Assembly: GCF_001426945.1 (NCBI RefSeq)
Contig: NZ_LMFS01000001.1
Span: 2,748,922-2,812,921 of the forward strand
Direction: 5' to 3'
DNA: 64,000 bases
Source: Pseudolabrys sp. Root1462
GTDB taxonomy: Bacteria; Pseudomonadota; Alphaproteobacteria; Rhizobiales; Xanthobacteraceae
The notes beneath the pieces were generated by a model, which searched no databases, was not told where the DNA came from, and saw nothing but the letters and a program-made list of their open reading frames with translations. A program made the translations under genes and the position numbers. Below are positions 8,408 to 17,024 of the stretch, in pieces (within the stretch, counting starts at the first letter, position 1; each line of letters starts with the position of its first letter).

Positions 8408-9124
8408 TCAAACTCCGAGATAGTCGTGAAGCTTGTCGACATTCGCATCCAGTTCGTCATTGGCGAACCTGTCGATGATACGTCCATGTTCCATGACGTA
8501 GTAGCGATCCGCCACGGTCGCGGCGAAACGGAAATTCTGTTCGACCAGCAGAATGGTGAAGCCCTGCTGTTTGAGCGCCCTTATGGTCTTGCCGATTTGC
8601 TGGATGATGACAGGAGCAAGACCTTCGGTCGGTTCGTCGAGCAGCAACAGCCGCGCGCCCGTGCGCAGGATGCGGCCGATCGCCAGCATCTGCTGTTCGC
8701 CGCCCGAAAGCTTGGTGCCCTGGCTGGAGCCGAGGCGTTCCTTCAGGTTGGGGAAGAGATCGAAGATCTGCTCGATGCTCAGTCCGCCGGGTCGCACGAC
8801 CGGCGGCAGCATCAGGTTTTCCTCGACGCTGAGACTGGCGAAAATGCCGCGCTCTTCCGGACACAACGCGATGCCGGTGCGCGCGATGTGGTTGGACTGC
8901 TTGCCGATGAGTTCCTGGCCCTCGAAACGAACCGAGCCGGTGCGGTTGGTGACGATGCCCATGATCGACTTCATGGTCGTGGTCTTGCCGGCACCGTTGC
9001 GGCCCAGCAGCGTCACCACCTCGCCTTCGCGCACGTCGAACGAGACGCCGTGGAGAATGTGCGACTCGCCATACCAGGCCTGAAGCTCTTCAACCGCGAG
9101 CAGCGGGGTGGTCACGTCAAGCAT
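8408..9124 (-). CDS. livF: ABC transporter ATP-binding protein, LivF
   Basis: 238 residues. Walker A GRNGAGKT at 41-48, signature LSGGEQQM, and Walker B LLLLDEPTEGL followed by the helix AP characteristic of LivF (EGLAPVI). It energises the transporter together with LivG. Its start overlaps the livG stop by 8 bases. It is followed 40 bases later by the binding-protein gene. Confidence 0.93.
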   Translation of the reverse strand: MLDVTTPLLAVEELQAWYGESHILHGVSFDVREGEVVTLLGRNGAGKTTTMKSIMGIVTNRTGSVRFEGQELIGKQSNHIARTGIALCPEERGIFASLSVEENLMLPPVVRPGGLSIEQIFDLFPNLKERLGSSQGTKLSGGEQQMLAIGRILRTGARLLLLDEPTEGLAPVIIQQIGKTIRALKQQGFTILLVEQNFRFAATVADRYYVMEHGRIIDRFANDELDANVDKLHDYLGV

Positions 9125-9881
9125 GGCCCGTCCCCATATAGGCTTCGCGGACGTCCGCGTTGTTGGAGACCGTGGCGTAGTCGCCTTCAGCCAGCACGCG
9201 GCCGCGCGTCAGCACCGTAATGGTGTCAGACAAGTCGGCGACCACCGAGAGATTATGCTCGACCATCAGCACCGTGCGATTGGCGGCGACGCGGCGGATC
9301 AGGTCGGCGATGCGGGCGATGTCCTCATGCCCCATGCCGGCGGTCGGCTCGTCGAGCAACAGCATCTCCGGCTCGAGCGCCAGCGTGGTGGCAATTTCCA
9401 GCGCGCGCTTGCGGCCGTAGGGCAGTTCGACCGCGTTCCAGTGGACATAATCCGACAAACCGACATCGGCGATCAGTTCAAGCGACCGCTCGTTATATTC
9501 GTCGAGCACCGACTTGGAGCGCCAGAAATCCAGCGAACTGCCGCGCTTCAGCCGTTGCAAGGCGATACGGACATTCTCCAGCACGGTCATGTGCGGAAAC
9601 ACCGCCGAAATCTGGAACGAGCGCACCAGCCCGAGCCGCGCAACATCGGCCGGCTCCTTGTCCGTGATGTCCTCGCCCTTGAACACAATGCGTCCGCTGG
9701 TGGGCTGGAGGAACTTGGTCAGCAAATTGAAACAAGTGGTCTTGCCGGCGCCGTTCGGGCCGATCAGCGCGTGAATGGTACCGCGCCGGACCCGCAGGTC
9801 CACGCCGCCCACCGCGGCAAAGCCGGCAAATTCCTTGGTCAGACCCTCGGTTACGAGGATCAGTTCCGCATCCATGAGCAT
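9117..9881 (-). CDS. livG: ABC transporter ATP-binding protein, LivG
   Basis: 254 residues. Walker A GPNGAGKT at 41-48, the LivG insertion after it (FNLLTKFLQPTSGRI), a signature in the form LPYGRKRALEIA, and Walker B LLLDEPTAGMGHED. It is the first gene of the transporter operon. ATG at 9881 or 9875 are both possible; the second gives a start at MDAELILV. No other transporter gene lies upstream. The HpaI-type aldolase is 177 bases further upstream on the same strand and may share the transcript. Confidence 0.92.
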   Translation of the reverse strand: MLMDAELILVTEGLTKEFAGFAAVGGVDLRVRRGTIHALIGPNGAGKTTCFNLLTKFLQPTSGRIVFKGEDITDKEPADVARLGLVRSFQISAVFPHMTVLENVRIALQRLKRGSSLDFWRSKSVLDEYNERSLELIADVGLSDYVHWNAVELPYGRKRALEIATTLALEPEMLLLDEPTAGMGHEDIARIADLIRRVAANRTVLMVEHNLSVVADLSDTITVLTRGRVLAEGDYATVSNNADVREAYMGTGHA

Positions 9882-9985
9882 TTCCCCTCGCCCTCATTCT
9901 CGGGAACATTTTCTGTTCCGGCAAGGGCCTTGCGCTCAGGGGTATTTGATTAGAAGCGATCTGGCAATTAGCCTTACGCAGGAAG

Positions 9986-10006
9986 GCTGCCTCAAGTGGA
10001 GGCAGC
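9986..10006. terminator. Hairpin between aldolase and livG
   Basis: A perfect 8-base-pair stem (GCTGCCTC at 9986-9993 with GAGGCAGC at 9999-10006) with a 5-base loop. No T-run follows on either strand. It could attenuate read-through from the aldolase gene into livG rather than stop it fully. Confidence 0.35.
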
Positions 10007-10058
10007 ACCCGCTGCAACATTAAATCCCTGTAACAGAACGATGAAACCGGCCGTCGTG

Positions 10059-10829
10059 TCAGGCCGGCTTGAACTTCTTGGCCAGGGCATCCGCGTTCTT
10101 GGCCAGAAGGCCGACGTCAGAACCGACGGCCACGAACAGGAAGCCCCAGTCGATATAGCGGCGGGCTTCTTCCTCATTGCTGGTCAGAATACCGGCGGGC
10201 ATGCCCACCTTTGTCAGGCGCTCGACCGCATCCTTCATCGCCGCCTGCACGTCGGCATGCGCCGGGTTGCCGAGATGGCCAAGCGAGGCGGCAAGGTCGG
10301 ACGGTCCGATGAACACGCCATCGACGCCATCGACGGCGGCGATGTCCTCGAGCGCATCGAGCGACTGACGCGTCTCGACCTGAACGAGGACGCAGATCTC
10401 GCTGTTCGCCTTGGTGAGATAGCCGGAGACGCGGCCATAGCGGCTGGCGCGCGCCGAAACCGACACGCCGCGAATGCCATGCGGCGGATAGCGCGTCGCC
10501 GCGACCGCGGCCTTCGCTTCCTCGACCGACTGCACATAAGGAATGAGCAGCGCCTGCGCGCCGATGTCGAGGCAACGCTTGATGAGAACGGCGTCGTTCC
10601 AGGCCGGCCGGATGATAGCCGTCGCCGTGCCTTTCTCCATGGCCTGGAGCTGCGACAAAAGATCCGGGATCTCGTTCGGCGAATGTTCGGTGTCGAGCAG
10701 CAGCCAGTCGAAACCGGAGTCGGAACAGATCTCGACCGCGACGTTGCTGCACAAGCTCTGCCACAGGCCGACCTGCAGTTTCTTGGCGCGGATGGCGGCT
10801 TTGAAGGCGTTGCGCCTGAATTCGGTCAT
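10059..10829 (-). CDS. HpcH/HpaI family class II aldolase
   Basis: A 256-residue cytosolic, metal-dependent pyruvate aldolase. His49 in DTEHSPN is the catalytic base position, Arg74 in IIRPAWND binds the pyruvate part, and Glu152 (VQVETRQS) and Asp178 (GPSDLA) bind the metal; all are present. Family members cleave 4-hydroxy-2-oxoheptanedioate, 2-keto-3-deoxy-sugar acids or related 4-hydroxy-2-oxo acids. It sits directly upstream of the liv-type transporter on the same strand. A LigJ-like hydratase 8 kb away makes 4-carboxy-4-hydroxy-2-oxoadipate, a compound that needs an aldolase. That link is an inference. Confidence 0.9.
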   Translation of the reverse strand: MTEFRRNAFKAAIRAKKLQVGLWQSLCSNVAVEICSDSGFDWLLLDTEHSPNEIPDLLSQLQAMEKGTATAIIRPAWNDAVLIKRCLDIGAQALLIPYVQSVEEAKAAVAATRYPPHGIRGVSVSARASRYGRVSGYLTKANSEICVLVQVETRQSLDALEDIAAVDGVDGVFIGPSDLAASLGHLGNPAHADVQAAMKDAVERLTKVGMPAGILTSNEEEARRYIDWGFLFVAVGSDVGLLAKNADALAKKFKPA

Positions 10830-10935
10830 GGATCGTTCCCGTCCCGTTTTGTTGTCGGTCGCACCGATGCTGTACCGGCTCGACCGAGAAAATCAAATGC
10901 CTAGGTGCGCGGGCGCGCGTCCCCGGTCCGCCTCC

Positions 10936-11151
10936 TCAATAATGCGGCGGCGGCGGTTCCGGCTCGCCCGGCGCGGCGATCGCCGCCTCCCGCACCTGGT
11001 CGGCAAGGCGCTCGACTTGCCGCTTGAGCTGGTCGATCAGCTTCCACTGCTCGGTAACCGCCTCGCTCAAATCCTCGATGGCGCGCTCCTGGTGGCTGCG
11101 GTCGGTCTCCAGGGCAACGAGGCGGGCATTGAGCGCAGCAAGATCGTCCAT
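10936..11151 (-). CDS. slyX: SlyX family protein
   Basis: 71 residues forming one long coiled coil (LNARLVALETDRSHQERAIE, continuing in heptads to about residue 55), followed by the Pro-rich tail ending PPPPHY that is characteristic of SlyX. Molecular function is unknown in any organism. It stands alone, divergent from the dihydropyrimidinase gene. Confidence 0.88.
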   Translation of the reverse strand: MDDLAALNARLVALETDRSHQERAIEDLSEAVTEQWKLIDQLKRQVERLADQVREAAIAAPGEPEPPPPHY

Positions 11152-11265
11152 GGGTTGAAGTCCCTTGAGATGAGTGTCACCCGTTTACCGGGCGACCATA
11201 TCGCAGTTGCAGCAAAAGTCTGAGATACTGCCGCGACCCGGCAACTCGACCAAGATTCAGGACCC

Positions 11266-12681
11266 ATGACCTTCGACACCATCATCCGCGGCGGCACGGT
11301 CGCGACGGCTTCCGACACCTTCGCCTGCGATGTCGGCATCACGGCCGGCCGGATCACCGCGCTGGGCACCGATCTCGGCCAGGCCGCCGAGATCGTCGAC
11401 GCCAAGGGCCTGCTGGTGCTGCCCGGAGGCATCGACAGCCACGTGCATATCTCGCAGCCGTCCGGCCCCGGCATCGTCATGGCCGACGACTTCGCGTCGG
11501 CGACGCGCTCGGCGGCCTTCGGCGGCAACACCATGGTGCTGCCCTTCGCCATGCAGCAGAAGGGCGAAAGCCTGCGCGAGGTGGTCAAGGACTATCACAA
11601 GAAGGCGGACGGACAGTGCTACGTCGATGTCTCCTTCCACCTCATCATCGCCGACGCCAGCGACCGCGTGCTCGGTCAGGAACTGCCGGCGCTGGTCAAT
11701 GACGGCTACACCTCCTTCAAGGTGTTCATGACCTATGAGGGCCTCGCCCTCTCCGACATGGAAATGCTCAATGTCATGACCGTCGCGCGCGAGACCGGCG
11801 CCCTCGTCATGGTGCATGCCGAGAACTACGACGCCATCCGCTTCCTCACCGACCGCCTCGAACGCGCCGGCAAGATCGAGACCAAGTACCACGGCACGTC
11901 GCGGCCGATCGCGGTCGAACGCGAGGCGACGCACCGCGCCATCTCGCTTGCCGAAATCATCGACGTGCCGATCATGATCGTGCACGTGTCGAACCGCGAG
12001 GCGATGGAAGAGATCGCGCGGGCGCAGCGCCGCGGCCTCAAGATCTACGGGGAGACCTGCCCGCAATATCTGGTGCTGACCGAGAAGGACATGGATGGCC
12101 TCAACATGGAGGGCGCCAAATATGTCTGCTCGCCGCCGCCGCGCGACGAGGCCAGCCAGGTCGCGTGCTGGGAGGGCTTGGAGCAAGGCATTTTCTCATT
12201 GTTCTCCTCGGACCACTGCCCGTTCCGTTACGACGATCCGCAGGGCAAGCTCAATCCGAAGGGCCGCACCTCGTTCCGCTGGGTGCCGAACGGCATTCCC
12301 GGCGTCGAAACGCGGCTGCCGATCCTGTTCTCGGAAGGCGTCGGCAAGGGCCGCATCTCGCTCAATCAGTTCGTCGCCCTGACCGCGACCAACCATGCCA
12401 AGACCTATGGGCTCTATCCGAAGAAGGGCACGGTCGCCGTCGGCGCCGATGCCGACATCGCGATCTGGGATCCGAAGCGCACGGAAACCATATCGCAAAA
12501 GCTGATGCACGGCGGCTCGGACTACACGCCCTATGAAGGCATCGAGGTCACCGGCTGGCCGGTGTCGACGATGGTGCGCGGCAAGTTCGTCGTTCGCGAC
12601 GGCAAGCTGGTCGGCGCGCTCGGCGCCGGCGCTTACGTTCCGCGCGACAAGTCAGAACTGGCGAAACCGCGGGTGGCTTAA
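11266..12681 (+). CDS. hydA: Dihydropyrimidinase / D-hydantoinase
   Basis: 471 residues, a binuclear zinc amidohydrolase that opens dihydropyrimidine or hydantoin rings. Metal ligands are in place: His59 and His61 (DSHVHIS), Lys152 (SFKVFMTYEG, the carboxylated lysine), His184 (VMVHAEN), a second His in MIVHVSN, and the late Asp in SSDHCPF. Length is standard. The next gene, a reductase, begins nine bases after its stop. No dihydropyrimidine dehydrogenase or ureidopropionase gene is nearby, so a complete uracil pathway is not encoded here. A role on another cyclic amide is open. Confidence 0.92.
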   Translation: MTFDTIIRGGTVATASDTFACDVGITAGRITALGTDLGQAAEIVDAKGLLVLPGGIDSHVHISQPSGPGIVMADDFASATRSAAFGGNTMVLPFAMQQKGESLREVVKDYHKKADGQCYVDVSFHLIIADASDRVLGQELPALVNDGYTSFKVFMTYEGLALSDMEMLNVMTVARETGALVMVHAENYDAIRFLTDRLERAGKIETKYHGTSRPIAVEREATHRAISLAEIIDVPIMIVHVSNREAMEEIARAQRRGLKIYGETCPQYLVLTEKDMDGLNMEGAKYVCSPPPRDEASQVACWEGLEQGIFSLFSSDHCPFRYDDPQGKLNPKGRTSFRWVPNGIPGVETRLPILFSEGVGKGRISLNQFVALTATNHAKTYGLYPKKGTVAVGADADIAIWDPKRTETISQKLMHGGSDYTPYEGIEVTGWPVSTMVRGKFVVRDGKLVGALGAGAYVPRDKSELAKPRVA

Positions 12682-12690
12682 GGAATGCCC

Positions 12691-13698
12691 ATGCCAATCA
12701 ACCGCCAGGTCCGCCTCAAATCCCGCCCGAGCGGCATTCCGCAGGCCGAGCATTTCGAACTCGCCGAAGCGCCTGTGCCGGAGCTTGGCGACAAGCAATT
12801 CCTCGTCCGCAACGAATTCCTCTCGGTCGAGCCGGCGATGCGCGGCTGGGTGTCGGCGGTCGCCAACTATTCGACGCCGGTCGCCATCGGCGAAGTCATG
12901 CGCTCGTTCTCGGCCGGCACGGTCGTCAAATCGCGGCATCCCGGTTTCGCCGAAGGCGATCAGGTGATGGGCATGCTCGGCTGGCAGGACTACGCCGTAT
13001 CCGACGGCAGCAACATCACGCGCAAGCTCAAGGAAGCCGACCTGCCCTTATCGCTGTCACTCGGCGTGCTGGGTCTCAACGGCGTCACCGCTTATTTCGG
13101 CCTGCTCGATCTCGGCCTGCCGAAACCCGGCGACACCGTCGTCGTCTCCACCGCCGCCGGGTCGGTTGGCTCCGCCGTCGGCCAGATCGCCAAGCTGATG
13201 GGCTGCCGCACTGTCGGCATCACCGGCGGCGCCACCAAGGTGGCGCTGTGCAATGACGCCTTCGGCTACGATGCAGCGATCGACTACAAGGCCGGCGATC
13301 TCGACGCGGCATTGAAGGCCGCCTGCCCGCGCGGCGTCGACGTCTATTTCGACAACACCGCCGGTGCGATCAGCGACACCGTCATCCAGCAGATCGCCAC
13401 CGGTGCCCGTATCGTCATCTGCGGCACCGCCTCGATTGCGTCCTGGGATCCCTGGCCGCTGGGCCCGCGCGTCGAACGCCACATCCTGGTCAAGCGCGCC
13501 CGCATGAGTGGGCTGCTCATTTTCGATTACGCGCACCGCTATGAAGAGGCGGTCGGCCGGCTGGCGCAATGGATCCGCGACGGCAAGCTTCAATACCGCG
13601 AAGACATCGTCGACGGCATCGAGCATGCGCCGGGCGCCATCGCCGAACTGTACCGCGGTGAAAATCTCGGCAAGCGGCTGATCAGGCTCAAAGCCTGA
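12691..13698 (+). CDS. NADP-dependent medium-chain reductase (CurA / leukotriene B4 dehydrogenase type)
   Basis: 335 residues. The N-terminal GroES-like domain carries FLSVEPAMRGW, typical of the zinc-independent double-bond reductases of this superfamily. The Rossmann segment has the AAGSVGSAVGQIA nucleotide loop. No zinc-ligand cysteines are present, as expected. These enzymes reduce the C=C bond of enones such as curcumin or alkenals. The ATG at 12691 is preferred over 12685 because AAGGA at 12680-12684 then sits at the right distance. It is co-oriented with and immediately follows the dihydropyrimidinase gene. Confidence 0.9.
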   Translation: MPINRQVRLKSRPSGIPQAEHFELAEAPVPELGDKQFLVRNEFLSVEPAMRGWVSAVANYSTPVAIGEVMRSFSAGTVVKSRHPGFAEGDQVMGMLGWQDYAVSDGSNITRKLKEADLPLSLSLGVLGLNGVTAYFGLLDLGLPKPGDTVVVSTAAGSVGSAVGQIAKLMGCRTVGITGGATKVALCNDAFGYDAAIDYKAGDLDAALKAACPRGVDVYFDNTAGAISDTVIQQIATGARIVICGTASIASWDPWPLGPRVERHILVKRARMSGLLIFDYAHRYEEAVGRLAQWIRDGKLQYREDIVDGIEHAPGAIAELYRGENLGKRLIRLKA

Positions 13699-13699
13699 A

Positions 13700-13981
13700 T
13701 CAGGTCGGCGCGAGTTTGCGATTGATGTAGCCGAGCAGCCGGGCCAGTGGCGCACGCAGGAAAGGCACGTCGAGCGCCAGCAGCGCTAGGCCGAGCGGGA
13801 TCATCCAGAACCCCAGGATCGGCAGAAAGCCGACAACGCCGCCCGCCACTAGCACCAGCGACAGCGGCACGCGCACCCAGACCGCGCCGGGCTTGCGCAC
13901 GCGATCGAGCGTGCCCGCCATCCACGAGGGCAGATGCTTGTTGAGTGCGTCGAGCTGGCGGTCGAGGTCTTCCTTGGCCAT
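13700..13981 (-). CDS. Small two-helix membrane protein (PGPGW-like)
   Basis: 93 residues. After a charged N-terminus there are two hydrophobic segments (about 38-55 and 57-75) around the turn GFLPILGFWMIPLGLALLAL, followed by a basic tail LARLLGYINRKLAP. The layout resembles the PGPGW family of putative membrane proteins but the exact PGPGW core is not present. Similar proteins are common and uncharacterised in Bradyrhizobium-like genomes. It converges with the reductase gene, with one base between the stops. Confidence 0.7.
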   Translation of the reverse strand: MAKEDLDRQLDALNKHLPSWMAGTLDRVRKPGAVWVRVPLSLVLVAGGVVGFLPILGFWMIPLGLALLALDVPFLRAPLARLLGYINRKLAPT

Positions 13982-14051
13982 GCCTTGTCAGGCCGGAACC
14001 GCCGCTTTGGTTCCCGGAAAGGCGGCGGATGCAACGCCGCAGCCCGAAAAG

Positions 14052-14080
14052 AAAATGCCCGGCGCAAGGCCGGGCATTTT
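14052..14080 (-). terminator. Strong intrinsic terminator of the CoA-transferase operon
   Basis: A perfect 12-base-pair stem (14052-14063 with 14069-14080) around a 5-base loop. On the minus strand it ends in TTTT, C, TTTT, a good U-tract. It lies 25 bases past the subunit B stop. The stem also begins with A residues on that strand, so it could terminate transcripts from both directions. Confidence 0.85.
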
Positions 14081-14105
14081 GCGTTTTCAGTGCTTCGCCG
14101 AAGGC

Positions 14106-14774
14106 CTAGTGCTTGACCTTCGGATCGACCTTGAAGGTCGCCTGCGTGTTCTTCTTGATCTCGTCGAGCGTGACGCCGGGCGCCAGTTCGATCAGCGTCA
14201 TGCCGCCGTCGCCCTTCTTGTCGATGGTGAAGACGCCGAGATCGGTGATCACCATGTCGATGACGCGCGAGCCGGTCAGCGGCAGATCGCAGGTGTGCAG
14301 CAATTTCGGCGAAACGCTGCCGTCCTTGGCCTTGGCGACGTGCTCCATGATCACGACCACCTTCTTGACGCCGGCGACGAGGTCCATGGCGCCGCCCATG
14401 CCCTTCACCATCTTGCCGGGGATCATCCAGTTGGCGAGGTCGCCGTTCTCGGCCACCTGCATCGCGCCCAGCAGCGCCAGATCGATGTGACCGCCGCGGA
14501 TCATCGCGAACGAATCCGCCGACGAGAAATAGCTCGTGGTCGGCAGTTCGGTCACCGTCTGCTTGCCGGCATTGATCAGATCCGGATCCTCGTCACCCTC
14601 ATAAGGGAACGGGCCGAAGCCGAGCATGCCGTTCTCGCTCTGCAACTGCACGGTCATGCCGTCGGGAATGTAGTTCGACACCAAGGTCGGAATGCCAATG
14701 CCGAGATTGACGTAGAAGCCGTCGCGCAGCTCCTTGGCGGCGCGCTCGGCCATTTGATCGCGGGTCCACGGCAT
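14106..14774 (-). CDS. 3-oxoacid CoA-transferase subunit B
   Basis: 222 residues, the catalytic subunit of a two-protein family I CoA-transferase. It carries the catalytic glutamate in QSENGMLG (Glu47) and the conserved [11 protein letters not shown] near residue 25. It moves CoA between succinyl-CoA and a 3-oxoacid such as acetoacetate or 3-oxoadipate. It overlaps subunit A by one base (TAATG), ensuring equal synthesis. The residues that separate SCOT from 3-oxoadipate transferases cannot be judged by eye. A 3-oxoadipate role would fit an aromatic catabolic block. Confidence 0.92.
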   Translation of the reverse strand: MPWTRDQMAERAAKELRDGFYVNLGIGIPTLVSNYIPDGMTVQLQSENGMLGFGPFPYEGDEDPDLINAGKQTVTELPTTSYFSSADSFAMIRGGHIDLALLGAMQVAENGDLANWMIPGKMVKGMGGAMDLVAGVKKVVVIMEHVAKAKDGSVSPKLLHTCDLPLTGSRVIDMVITDLGVFTIDKKGDGGMTLIELAPGVTLDEIKKNTQATFKVDPKVKH

Positions 14775-15505
14775 TAGACTTCCTCCCCTGCACCGAACGC
14801 GCCTGCGGCGGGACGCTTGCGCGTCGTGCGCACTTCGATGCGCTTTTCGGCATTGGTCTTGATAATACGTTGCACGAACACACCCGGCGTATGGATCTCG
14901 TCGCCGTCGAGTTCGCCCGGCTCGACGAGGTGTTCGACCTCGGCGATGGTGATGCGGCCGGCGGTGGCCATCATCGGGTTAAAGTTGCGCGCGGTCTTGC
15001 GGTAAACGAGGTTGCCTTCGGTGTCGCCCTTCCAGGCGTGTACCAGCGCGATGTCGGCGACGAGGCCGGTCTCGAGGATGTAGCGCTCGCCGTTGAACAC
15101 CTTCTCTTCCTTGCCCTTGGCGATCTCGGTGCCGACGCCGGTCTTGGTGTAGAAACCGGCGATGCCGGCGCCGCCGGCGCGCATGCGCTCGGCCAAGGTG
15201 CCCTGCGGGTTGAACTCGATCTCCAGTTCCCCGGCGAGGTACTGCTGCGCGAACAGCTTGTTCTCACCGACATAGGACGCGATCATCTTCTTGATCTGCC
15301 GGGTCTCGAGCAGCAGGCCGAGGCCCGCTCCGTCGATGCCGGCGTTGTTCGACACGCAGGTCAGGTTCTTGGCGCCGGAGTCGCGCAGCGCTTCGATCAG
15401 CGTCGAGGGCATGCCGCAGAGGCCGAAGCCGCCGGCCATGACCATCATGCCGTCTTTGACGATGCCGGCGAGCGCCGACTTCGCATCAGGAAATACTTTC
15501 TTCAT
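14774..15505 (-). CDS. 3-oxoacid CoA-transferase subunit A
   Basis: 243 residues. The glycine-rich GGFGLCGMP motif at 25-33 and [21 protein letters not shown] are the subunit A hallmarks; the latter ends the conserved CoA-binding fold. It is the first gene of the two-gene operon that ends at the hairpin 14052-14080. The C-terminal 15 residues are basic then Gly/Ala-rich and look like a family-variable tail. Confidence 0.92.
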   Translation of the reverse strand: MKKVFPDAKSALAGIVKDGMMVMAGGFGLCGMPSTLIEALRDSGAKNLTCVSNNAGIDGAGLGLLLETRQIKKMIASYVGENKLFAQQYLAGELEIEFNPQGTLAERMRAGGAGIAGFYTKTGVGTEIAKGKEEKVFNGERYILETGLVADIALVHAWKGDTEGNLVYRKTARNFNPMMATAGRITIAEVEHLVEPGELDGDEIHTPGVFVQRIIKTNAEKRIEVRTTRKRPAAGAFGAGEEV

Positions 15506-15647
15506 TCTGTCCCTGCCGTTTCACCCGGGTTCGATGTTCTTGCCTGGCCCGTTTCTAGCCGGACTTTTGCGGGAGCGAAAGGTCATCTCGCAGCCGCGAA
15601 TTGGCGTTCCGGGGTGGCGAACCGGCGGCGCTCAACCGGCCGAACGA

Positions 15648-16016
15648 CTAGCGCTGCGGCGTCACGTCAGTCACGGGGTTGCGCGGCGGCGTCACGTCGG
15701 TGACCGGATTGCGCGGCGGGGTGATGTCGGTGACGGGATTGGCCGGACGCGTGGGCGCGGCCGGCACCGCCGGCTTGGGCGGCGCTGCGGGCACGGCGAC
15801 GGGCGTCACCGGGGCGCCCAACCGCGTCGGCAGCGGCAGACCGTGCGGGTAGTAGCTCCAGGCAATGAACAGCACTGCGAACAGGATGGCGGTCAACCCG
15901 GCGGCCGTGGAGCGGCTTTGCCAGGACAGAAGATTGCCGATCAGGCTGGCGATGAACACGAAGAAGGCCAGGATGATGACATAGAGCCAGTTCACCTGGG
16001 CAAGATCGATCGGCAT
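15648..16016 (-). CDS. Small membrane protein with a C-terminal NPVTDVTPPR repeat tail
   Basis: 122 residues. Two membrane segments (about 10-30 and 38-56) are followed by a Pro/Ala/Val-rich linker and then three 10-residue repeats, NPVTDITPPR, NPVTDVTPPR and NPVTDVTPQR (residues 93-122). The tail is probably extended and periplasmic or cytoplasmic depending on topology. The two-helix N-terminal part looks like an uncharacterised family common in this group; I know no function. It is divergent from ridA. Confidence 0.75.
   Translation of the reverse strand: MPIDLAQVNWLYVIILAFFVFIASLIGNLLSWQSRSTAAGLTAILFAVLFIAWSYYPHGLPLPTRLGAPVTPVAVPAAPPKPAVPAAPTRPANPVTDITPPRNPVTDVTPPRNPVTDVTPQR
15651..15740. 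repeat. Three tandem 30-base repeats inside a gene
   Basis: Three consecutive 30-base units encode the NPVTD-type decapeptide. The copies differ by several synonymous and a few non-synonymous changes, so the array is not a very recent duplication. The number of copies may vary between strains. Confidence 0.85.
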
Positions 16017-16155
16017 GGGTCGTGTTCCAACGTTGTTCGGCGTTCAATCTAACCATTGCCGTGCCAGGCCGCCACCCGCCCCCTCCGCGGCCGCGCGTTC
16101 AACTTATGCTATACCGTCTCTCGACGGGTGCGGACTTCTTTATAGGGAGGCGACA

Positions 16156-16563
16156 GTGGCCGATATCAAAATCATCAATCCGGAGGGGCTGGGAAAACCG
16201 CTCGGGCAGTATTCGCATATGACGCGGGTGAAAGCGTCGGAGTTTCTGTTCATTGCCGGCCAGGTCGGCGTCGACAAGAGCGGCAACGTCATTGGTGTCG
16301 ACGATTTCGACGCCCAGTGCGTGCAGACCTTCGCCAATGTCGAGACCGCGCTGAAAGCCGCAGGCGCCGGCTGGGGCAACATCGTGCAGTTCACCACCTA
16401 TCTGGTGCATTCGCAGGACATCCCGAAATTCATGAAGTACAGGCTGCGCGAATTCCCCAAGATGTTTACGAACGGCGCCTACCCGCCGAACACGCTACTG
16501 ATGATCGACCGGCTGGTGAAGGAAGAACTGCTGGTCGAGGTGCAGGCGGTCGCGGCGGTCTGA
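16156..16563 (+). CDS. RidA family protein (YjgF/YER057c/UK114)
   Basis: 135 residues, a trimeric cytosolic enamine/imine deaminase family. The frame shows INPEGLGKPLGQYSHMTRV, FLFIAGQVGVD and the C-terminal EVQAVAAV strand typical of the group. The start is the GTG at 16156, chosen because GGGAGG at 16145-16150 precedes it at a normal distance and the family N-terminus (ADIKIINPEG) starts there; the open frame further upstream is not family-like. RidA proteins next to amidase genes often hydrolyse reactive enamine or carbamate-type intermediates of pyrimidine-like pathways. This is suggested here by the convergent AtzH/AtzE/AtzG genes. Confidence 0.9.
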   Translation: MADIKIINPEGLGKPLGQYSHMTRVKASEFLFIAGQVGVDKSGNVIGVDDFDAQCVQTFANVETALKAAGAGWGNIVQFTTYLVHSQDIPKFMKYRLREFPKMFTNGAYPPNTLLMIDRLVKEELLVEVQAVAAV

Positions 16564-16574
16564 CGCCACCGCTG

Positions 16575-16964
16575 CTATTTCGGCGCGTCGATCAGGCTGA
16601 CATGGGCGGCGACGACGCGCCAACCTTCGGGGAATTTTACCCAGGTCTGCATCTGCCGACCGATCTTGCCCGGCGCTGACGGCCGCTCGTACAGCGTCGC
16701 GGCGGTGGCGAACTCGCGGCCATAGGTGGTGATGGCGGTCTTCGACAGCGTGCGGCCAAGCCCGACGGGCGAGCGCGCCGCGCGGAACGACTTGATCTCG
16801 GCATAGCCGTAGAGGATTTCGCCGGCGCCGTAGCGGATGGTGCGCGGATCGTCGCGGAACAGTTCATCGAGCTTGGCGACGTCATTGTTGACCAGGGCCT
16901 TTTCGTATTCGTCAAAGGCCTTGCGCACTTCGGCGACGACTTCGGGGATATCGATTTCCGGCAT
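16575..16964 (-). CDS. AtzH/HpxZ family protein (DUF3225, SnoaL-like fold)
   Basis: 129 residues, with the conserved set NDVAKLDELF, RTIRYGAGE, GRTLSKTAITTYGREFATA and WRVVAAHVSLI. It belongs to the family that contains HpxZ of the oxalurate cluster and AtzH, a decarboxylating amidohydrolase acting on dicarboxyurea in the cyanuric acid pathway. It is the third gene of an atzG-atzE-atzH order on the minus strand, which mirrors both hpxX-hpxY-hpxZ and the atzG/atzE/atzH set. The substrate is therefore likely an N-carboxylated or ureide-like compound, but which one is unknown. Confidence 0.88.
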   Translation of the reverse strand: MPEIDIPEVVAEVRKAFDEYEKALVNNDVAKLDELFRDDPRTIRYGAGEILYGYAEIKSFRAARSPVGLGRTLSKTAITTYGREFATAATLYERPSAPGKIGRQMQTWVKFPEGWRVVAAHVSLIDAPK

Positions 16965-17024
16965 GTTCGTTCTCGTCTCTTCTTTTCCGTGATCCCCGGG
17001 CTTGCCCCGTGATGACGGCTTTTG

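Noticed and set aside
15651-15740. CRISPR-like direct repeats
   Set aside because: The 30-base units are contiguous, lack spacers and encode in-frame decapeptides.
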